From JAEUKH01 sp964447205 (GTDB lineage: Bacteria > Myxococcota_A > Polyangia > Polyangiales > Ga0077539): a stretch of 64,000 bases of DNA. Shown piece after piece: positions 58,800-64,000 of this stretch. The translations under genes were made by a program, and so were the position numbers. Numbering within the stretch: position 1 is the first letter of the stretch; the number at the start of each line of letters is the position of its first letter. Under the pieces are notes generated by a model. The model was not told the DNA's origin. It did not search any database and saw only the letters and a list, made by a program, of their open reading frames with translations. Location: NCBI GenBank assembly GCA_964447205.1, contig CAYUSB010000019.1:1-64000 (forward strand), read 5' to 3'.

Positions 58800-60518
58800 C
58801 TACAGTCTTTTCAGTTGCTGCGCAAAACGAACGTCGTTTGCACGGGAAGACATCGGATCAACCCTCAGTCCTGCGGGCGAATCTATTCCATATCGAACCC
58901 GCATTGAAATTTCACCAACGGATGACGCAACATCGACAAGCATCAGAGAATTAGAGTGCTGAGCCATAGCAAAGTCGGTCATGCCGTCACGATCAAAGTC
59001 CCCAGCAGCAAAAACCGCGGAGAACCCTTGGTAATCAACGAATGGAGTTTGCCGACCTGACGACAGCCCTGCTGAACCACTGAGATTCAAGGCATACGAT
59101 ATTTCAGACAGTTGCTCATCAATGCCATCTCCATTTATATCCGGAAAACAAATAGTAGCAGAAGCTAACTCCAACAGCCGAGGCATTGACATATCGCGCC
59201 CACTACGGCTCCAGTAAACCGGCCTCCGGCCAACGGATCTGTCTTCCAGATAAATGTCGAATAAAATGGAGAGCTGACCCGAGTTGTCATGACGACAGAG
59301 AGTAGCAAAGGCGCTGGTGGCGGGGAACGACAACACCTGCATCGAAACAACTGGCTCGTTCCCGCCCCACAAGGTCATCATGTGTCGCGACGTTGGGGTA
59401 TATACAACAAAAAGATTGGGGTAATGAAAGAGAACTGTCACATCTGCCGAACCATCCATATCCAAGTCTGACACGGTGACATTTCCCCAATACAGAAGGT
59501 GCCTCGGGCTGATCCTGTGGTCAATATCAACAGTGTACCTTGGAAGATGATGCAGCCCAGTGGGTGTCCCCAATAGGCCTAGGCCACCCAGCCACTGCCC
59601 ATCGATCTGATGGGAGACAAAGACGTCAGCATACCCGTCGCTGTTGATGTCCCCGCAACCAGCCAATTCAATACGGTCTTGTGTGCTGTCAAATTCCTGC
59701 ACAAGATTCGGCAATGAATCCTGCTGCCCAAGATGTATATAATATCTCCGCCCGACAGTATTGTGCCGCACCAGATCCGAGAGGCCATCGCCGTTGATGT
59801 CTCCACTTGTGAGTTCATCTGCGACGCGCCCTTCCTGGGACATCAGCGCTTCCCCCAACTCCACCGGCGCTTGCAACCCCGTCGGGCTGCCCAGCATCAC
59901 ATACATCCGCGCCAGCACGGTAAACGCTGCGTCGGCATACCCATCGCCGTTGAGGTCGATGTAGGGCATCGCAACCCCATCGGTCGGAGTGTCCCGAAGA
60001 GGGGTCCGAAACTGCCACGAAGCCGACCAGTCACCCACAGCCTGGCCGTTGCTACCTTCCGCCCGCACCCGCCAGAACCACGTCCCCACGGGTAGAGGGG
60101 CCTCGTAGCGGAAGGTCGTCCCCATGACCTGCCGGGTCTCGACCACGGTGTTGCACCGGTAGTCCTGACAGCGCTGAAACTGAACCCCCACCGCACCCGG
60201 GGGCAGGATCCAGTGCAGCCCCGGGCGCTGCGTAGTGAGCAACGACATCGACAGCGGCCGCAGGGGCCGCGCGCTCGTCTCGACCCGGGGTGGCACCGCG
60301 CCCTCGGGATGAATCAGAAACACCACCCCGTCGGGAACATCGGGCCCCGACACCGCGTCGCCCCCGAAGCTCCCGTCGACTCCACCGCCGTCCAACAAAG
60401 CTCCATCGCAGCCCATCGCAGCCCCATCACCAGCCCCGCGCGTGCCCTGAACCGTGGAGGGATTACACCCCCAGAGCCCCACCACGAAACCCCAGCTTAG
60501 GATGGTTGTGCGCTGCAC
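58800..60518 (-). CDS. FG-GAP/VCBS-repeat lipoprotein heading the capsid-like operon
   Basis: 572 residues from GTG 60518, chosen because a strong ribosome site (GGAGGAGG) lies about 9 bases upstream and a lipoprotein signal follows at once (ILSWGFVVGLWGC); the open frame extends 20 codons further. A fibronectin-like part (LHWILPPGAVGVQFQRC ... WFWRVRAEG) precedes FG-GAP-type repeats with Ca-binding loops: DLNGDGYADAAF, DINGDGLSDLVR, DINSDGYADVFV, DLDMDGSADVTV and DINGDGIDEQLS. Such repeats make beta-propellers used in surface binding. Part of the gene is less G+C-rich than neighbours. Surface-exposed lipoprotein, with the capsid-like gene at the other end of the operon. Confidence 0.85.
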   Translation of the reverse strand: MQRTTILSWGFVVGLWGCNPSTVQGTRGAGDGAAMGCDGALLDGGGVDGSFGGDAVSGPDVPDGVVFLIHPEGAVPPRVETSARPLRPLSMSLLTTQRPGLHWILPPGAVGVQFQRCQDYRCNTVVETRQVMGTTFRYEAPLPVGTWFWRVRAEGSNGQAVGDWSASWQFRTPLRDTPTDGVAMPYIDLNGDGYADAAFTVLARMYVMLGSPTGLQAPVELGEALMSQEGRVADELTSGDINGDGLSDLVRHNTVGRRYYIHLGQQDSLPNLVQEFDSTQDRIELAGCGDINSDGYADVFVSHQIDGQWLGGLGLLGTPTGLHHLPRYTVDIDHRISPRHLLYWGNVTVSDLDMDGSADVTVLFHYPNLFVVYTPTSRHMMTLWGGNEPVVSMQVLSFPATSAFATLCRHDNSGQLSILFDIYLEDRSVGRRPVYWSRSGRDMSMPRLLELASATICFPDINGDGIDEQLSEISYALNLSGSAGLSSGRQTPFVDYQGFSAVFAAGDFDRDGMTDFAMAQHSNSLMLVDVASSVGEISMRVRYGIDSPAGLRVDPMSSRANDVRFAQQLKRL

Positions 60519-60629
60519 CCCGACCCACCTCCTCCGATGTCTAGGCCGTTGAATACCCCGAGGGTCCAAGGCTGTCAAGCTTGTCTGCGGAGAGCTAGGT
60601 CAGATTGAGACTTTTTCCGATCCCCCGCG

Positions 60630-62861
60630 CTACATCGCCACGGGCGCCGACCCCCGCACGATGCGCCACACACGATCGACCGCGAGGCCCTCGTAGTCCG
60701 TCCGCATCCCGTCGGGCCAGCGCACGCTCACCCGCACCGGGCCGCCCGCCCCTCCGAGCCCGACGTGCTGCGTCCGCGGCCCCTGGGTGCCCCAGGTCGC
60801 GCTCCCTCCGTCGACCTCGCGGATACGCGTGATCCCCTGCCCGTCGCGCACCGTCACCCGGGCCCCGAGGGCCGCCGTGTTGCCCGAAGCCTGCCCGAGC
60901 CGAACCTCCACCCAGTGGTTGCCGTTGCGCAGGGTGTTCCGAAACAGGGTCCAGGCCCCGCTCGGGGCCGTCACGAGGTCGAGCGCCCCGTCGTGGTCGA
61001 CGTCGTGCCACACGGCCCGGCCGTTGAGCTCGGTCGACACCCCCGCGAGCCAGGTCACGTCGGTGAAGCGGTGATCCGCGTCCTGGCGGTAGAGCCGCCC
61101 GTACTGGAAGGGGTAGGTGATGGCCACGTACAGGTCGAGGTCGCCGTCGTTGTCGTAGTCGCCCCAGGCGCTCGAGATCTCGCCCTCGGTGAAGAGCACC
61201 CCCGCCTCGGGCCCCACCGACTCGAAGCGGTAGTCGGGGGCCCCCGTGTTGCGCAGGAGCCGGGAGTGGTCGGTCATCACCCCGATCTCGTCGTACCGGG
61301 GATGGGCGATGTTGGTCTCGTACACGTCGAGGTCGCCGTCGTTGTCGTAGTCGCCAAACGCGAGGCCAAACGAGGTCCCCGGGGCTCCCTCCGCGTCGCG
61401 GTCGCTGCCGATCTCGGCCGCCACGTTGGTCAGGTGGCACCGGCCGTCGTTGCGCCAGGCGTCGTTGGCGTTGCCGCCGTAGTTGGCCACGAAGAGGTCC
61501 TGGTCGCCGTCGTTGTCCCAGTCGGCGAAGGTCACCCCGTAGGTGGGCCGGCCGTCCCCGGCGGGAGGGAGGCCGGCCCTGGCCGTGAAGTCCTCGAAGC
61601 GCCCCATCCCGAGGCCCCGAAGCACGAAGTCGGGGGCGGGGTTCCGCGGGTAGGCCCGGAGCCACTGGCCCACCATGAGGTCGAGGGTTCCGTCGTTGTC
61701 GCAGTCCCCGACCGAACCCGCGGCGGTGGGACCCGCGGGCTCCATGGGCTCGTCGCGGGGGGTGAAGCGGCCGTCCGGGCCCTGCATCCACACCCGTGAT
61801 TGGGACGGGGGGTCGAAGGGCCCAAGGCCGTCGCGGTAGACCCCGGCGTACACGTCCGGGTCCCCGTCGCCGTCGAAGTCGCCCCACAGGGCCATCCGCC
61901 CAGCGGCCCGGTCGAGGCCCGTTCGGGCGGAGATGTCCTCGAAGGTGCCGTCGTGGCGGCTGCGCCACACCTGGAGGGTGTCGGTGGACACCTCCCCGAC
62001 CGTGGTGGTGCGGGTGCCTACGAGGTCGTCCCAACCGTCGCGGTCGACGTCCACCACGCTGGTCTGGTGGGTGGTTCCCGTGAGGCCCGAGGCGGCCGTC
62101 CCGTCGGCGAACCACGGGGCCCCCACCCGCGGGCAGATGGCCCGCCCTCGGGCTTCGAGGGCGTACTCGTAGGCCACCCCCATGGCCCCCGAGAGCTGCA
62201 CCCAACGGAACGTCGCCGCGTCGCCCCCCATGGCCCGCAGGCGCGCGATGAGGGCCTCGCTGCGCAGGTACGAGCGGTAGCTCCCGCCCCGGGTGGCTGC
62301 GAAGGCGAGGCCCATGGGTTCGGTCACGTGTTCGATCACCACCCAGGCGTGACGGGCCGGGTGCAGGTCGAGCGCAGCCGGGAGACTCACCTCCACCGGC
62401 TCGGCCCCGCGGTACTCCACCTCGATGGGTTCGATGAGGTCGCGCTCCACGTCGGGCTGCGACCGTCCGTAGTCGTCGGTGATCCGCACCCGCACCCGGC
62501 CCCCCTCCATCCCGCGGAACATCATCCACAAGCGCTCAATCCGCACGGGCTGTTCGACCACGAGGTGCACGGCCTCGAAGTCGCCGGGGACCATGTCGCG
62601 CACCGCCCCGACGATCCTTTCGGGGGCCGTGGAGTATCGGAAGGCCATCGGGGTTCCGTCTCGGGGGCGTCCCGCGCAGGCCTCGACGAGCAGGGCCTCG
62701 GTCGATCCGGGTGGAGGCGGAGGGCCGGCGTCGACGAGCACATCCGCGGGCACATCGGCGGCGACGTCGGCGGGCACGTCGGTGGGCACCGACGCGTCGG
62801 GAGCGTTGTTGGACCCGCAGGCCCCGAGGAGGGCGGCGAGGAGGGCGGCGCGCGGGAGCAT
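60630..62861 (-). CDS. FG-GAP lipoprotein with ASPIC/UnbV C-terminus
   Basis: 743 residues from ATG 62861 (GTG at 62864 is also in frame). Signal MLPRAALLAALLGACGS gives a lipidated Cys, then a Asp/Val/Ala linker. Residues ~60-230 form a unique domain. FG-GAP repeats follow, with Ca-binding loops DVDRDGWDDLVG, DFDGDGDPDVYA, DCDNDGTLDLMV, DWDNDGDQDLFV, DYDNDGDLDVYE and DYDNDGDLDLYV. The last ~120 residues match the ASPIC/UnbV type: NGNHWVEVRLGQASGN, GARVTVRDGQG and RVSVRWPDGM. A cell-surface binding protein is expected. Similar proteins occur in polymers or cell-contact systems. Downstream of the GGDEF gene by 10 bp, so co-transcription is likely. Confidence 0.9.
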   Translation of the reverse strand: MLPRAALLAALLGACGSNNAPDASVPTDVPADVAADVPADVLVDAGPPPPPGSTEALLVEACAGRPRDGTPMAFRYSTAPERIVGAVRDMVPGDFEAVHLVVEQPVRIERLWMMFRGMEGGRVRVRITDDYGRSQPDVERDLIEPIEVEYRGAEPVEVSLPAALDLHPARHAWVVIEHVTEPMGLAFAATRGGSYRSYLRSEALIARLRAMGGDAATFRWVQLSGAMGVAYEYALEARGRAICPRVGAPWFADGTAASGLTGTTHQTSVVDVDRDGWDDLVGTRTTTVGEVSTDTLQVWRSRHDGTFEDISARTGLDRAAGRMALWGDFDGDGDPDVYAGVYRDGLGPFDPPSQSRVWMQGPDGRFTPRDEPMEPAGPTAAGSVGDCDNDGTLDLMVGQWLRAYPRNPAPDFVLRGLGMGRFEDFTARAGLPPAGDGRPTYGVTFADWDNDGDQDLFVANYGGNANDAWRNDGRCHLTNVAAEIGSDRDAEGAPGTSFGLAFGDYDNDGDLDVYETNIAHPRYDEIGVMTDHSRLLRNTGAPDYRFESVGPEAGVLFTEGEISSAWGDYDNDGDLDLYVAITYPFQYGRLYRQDADHRFTDVTWLAGVSTELNGRAVWHDVDHDGALDLVTAPSGAWTLFRNTLRNGNHWVEVRLGQASGNTAALGARVTVRDGQGITRIREVDGGSATWGTQGPRTQHVGLGGAGGPVRVSVRWPDGMRTDYEGLAVDRVWRIVRGSAPVAM

Positions 62862-62871
62862 CACACGCGGC

Positions 62872-64000
62872 CTACGCGCGGCAGACCTGGTTGCGGCCGG
62901 CGTTTTTGGCGGCGTAGAGGGCCTTGTCGGCGGCCTCGAAGACGCCCCGTCGGGAGTCGGCGTGTACGGGGAAGGTGGCCACCCCGGCCGAGACGGTCAC
63001 CCGCAGGCGTTTGCCCTCGTACTCGACCTCCGAGGCCTCGATCCGGGCGCGGATCATGTCGACGGCCGCGGCCGCGACCTCGGCATCGGTCCCCGGCAGG
63101 AGCACACAGAACTCCTCGCCCCCATAGCGAAACACCCGGTCGTCCGACCCGGTCCGAACCCCGTCCCGCAGGAGGGCCGCGGTGTGGGCCAGGACGGCGT
63201 CGCCCGCCTTGTGCCCGTGGGTGTCGTTGAACTTCTTGAAGTGGTCGATGTCGATCACCGCGAGGCTCAGGGGTTTGCCCGTCTTGGTGGCCTCCTCGAC
63301 GGCGGCCTCGAAGGTCAGATCGAAGTGCCGGGTGTTGAAGAGACCCGTGAGGCGGTCGGTGATCGACACGCTGTAGAGCCGGGCCTTGTGAAGGTTGACC
63401 GCGGCCTGATCGGCCAGGCCCAGGAGCAGTTGGGCGTCGTCCTCGCCGAAGCGCCCGAGGAGGTCGAGCTCGGCCTCGCCCTCGCCCTCGCACACCTTGT
63501 TGGTGAGGGTGATCACCCCCATGAGCTCGCCGCCGTAGAGGAGGGGGGCGGACATGATGCAGTAGACAACGTTCTTGCCGACCTGCTCGATCTGGGTGCG
63601 GTCGTTGATGCGGACGGGAGCCCGGGTCTTGGCGGCCCGGCCTGCGACCCCTTCGCCGATCTCAAAGCTGCGGGTCTCGGTGTGCCCCTCGTTGATGCTG
63701 TCGCGCACGGAGACCGGGATGTTGCCCCACACCACCTTGATCTCGAGGCGCTGGGTCTCGGGGTTGAGCAGCATGAGGTTGGCCTTCTGGGCCTTGAGGG
63801 CCGTGACGGCCGTGGAGAGGGTCTCGATCGTGAGCTTCTTGAAGTCGTTGACGTTGGCGAGCTGCTGGTTGACGTCGTAGAGGGTGCGGAGGTTGGACAG
63901 GATCCTGGCGTTTTTCTCGTACTTCAGGGTCGAGTCGATGTTGGTCGCCGCCACCGAGGCGATCTCCTGCAGGAAGGCAAACTCCCCCTCCGGGATCTGC
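62872..64000 (-). CDS. GAF-GGDEF diguanylate cyclase, N-terminus outside the window
   Basis: At least 375 residues visible; the frame continues past the window edge (FAFLQEIASVAATNIDSTLK precedes the GTG at 63954), so that GTG is not the true start. A second GAF domain (residues ~20-190 of the visible part) has FEIGEGVAGRAAKTRAPVRI and SAPLLYGGELMGVITLTNK. The GGDEF domain follows with DRLTGLFNTRHFDLTF, IDIDHFKKFNDTHGHKAGD and RYGGEEFCVLLPGTD, the active GGEEF form. No RxxD inhibitory site stands five residues before GGEEF. It should make cyclic-di-GMP, opposing the HD-GYP phosphodiesterase encoded at 11.3-12.8 kb. The stop is TAG. Confidence 0.93.
   Translation of the reverse strand, partial: QIPEGEFAFLQEIASVAATNIDSTLKYEKNARILSNLRTLYDVNQQLANVNDFKKLTIETLSTAVTALKAQKANLMLLNPETQRLEIKVVWGNIPVSVRDSINEGHTETRSFEIGEGVAGRAAKTRAPVRINDRTQIEQVGKNVVYCIMSAPLLYGGELMGVITLTNKVCEGEGEAELDLLGRFGEDDAQLLLGLADQAAVNLHKARLYSVSITDRLTGLFNTRHFDLTFEAAVEEATKTGKPLSLAVIDIDHFKKFNDTHGHKAGDAVLAHTAALLRDGVRTGSDDRVFRYGGEEFCVLLPGTDAEVAAAAVDMIRARIEASEVEYEGKRLRVTVSAGVATFPVHADSRRGVFEAADKALYAAKNAGRNQVCRA

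Overview
The window looks like chromosomal DNA of a myxobacterium (Myxococcota), probably of the large-genome Polyangia type. Base composition is very high in G+C. Genes often overlap by 4 bases (GTGA or ATGA). Many products are lipoproteins or Asp/Ala/Gly-rich secreted proteins, and one Cys-rich surface protein ends in a MYXO-CTERM-like tail. No tRNA, rRNA or CRISPR array was recognised. The genus cannot be fixed from this sequence.

Left part (1-27.7 kb): mostly ordinary chromosome. It starts with a truncated secreted phosphodiester-glycosidase. Next is a three-gene overlapping operon in which a Lon-type AAA+ protease sits between two paralogous helical-repeat proteins. A leftward group follows: siroheme synthase domain, TonB-like transducer, REC-GAF-HD-GYP regulator, YqgE/AlgH, and a TPR/peptidase-MA protein. 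Then come a UDP-sugar pyrophosphorylase-like gene, a 49-residue basic protein, an ECF sigma factor overlapping a membrane-anchored putative anti-sigma protein, nadA, an isolated tandem-domain microcompartment shell protein, an FAD-linked 2-hydroxyacid dehydrogenase facing serA across a repeat-rich spacer, three small unknown genes and an Rpn-like nuclease.

Scar region (27.7-32.1 kb): a decayed island. Both ends carry inverted copies of the same sequences. The left end also contains a frameshifted IS91-family transposase. Inside are a broken lipoprotein gene, a 65-codon fragment of an acyl-CoA carboxylase carboxyltransferase, and one apparently intact lipoprotein gene.

Middle part (32.1-39.7 kb): a fused tandem thioredoxin-fold isomerase, an M48-type membrane peptidase, a NIDO/Cys-rich surface protein, and a TPR - [2Fe-2S] ferredoxin - PAS-like operon.

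Type VI secretion accessory locus (39.7-51.1 kb, leftward): DUF3540, DUF4150 (PAAR-like tip), DUF2169 fused to pentapeptide repeats, a 594-residue unknown protein with Cys pairs, three paralogues with bactofilin-like or beta-helix tails, a second pentapeptide protein and a small outer-membrane-like protein. No VgrG, sheath or baseplate gene is in view, so this is a cargo/adaptor module rather than a complete system.

Right part (51.1-64 kb): a SUMF1-type lipoprotein, an Smr-domain protein, a second Rpn-like nuclease with 22-bp-spaced iterons upstream, and an unknown gene. Then comes a leftward, visibly less G+C-rich operon: an FG-GAP lipoprotein, two unknown proteins and a protein whose C-terminus resembles HK97-fold phage capsid proteins. 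The window ends with a second FG-GAP/ASPIC-UnbV lipoprotein and a GAF-GGDEF protein cut by the window edge. The strongest candidates for undescribed systems are the Lon/paralogue sandwich, the capsid-like operon, the three-paralogue T6SS module and the orphan shell protein.
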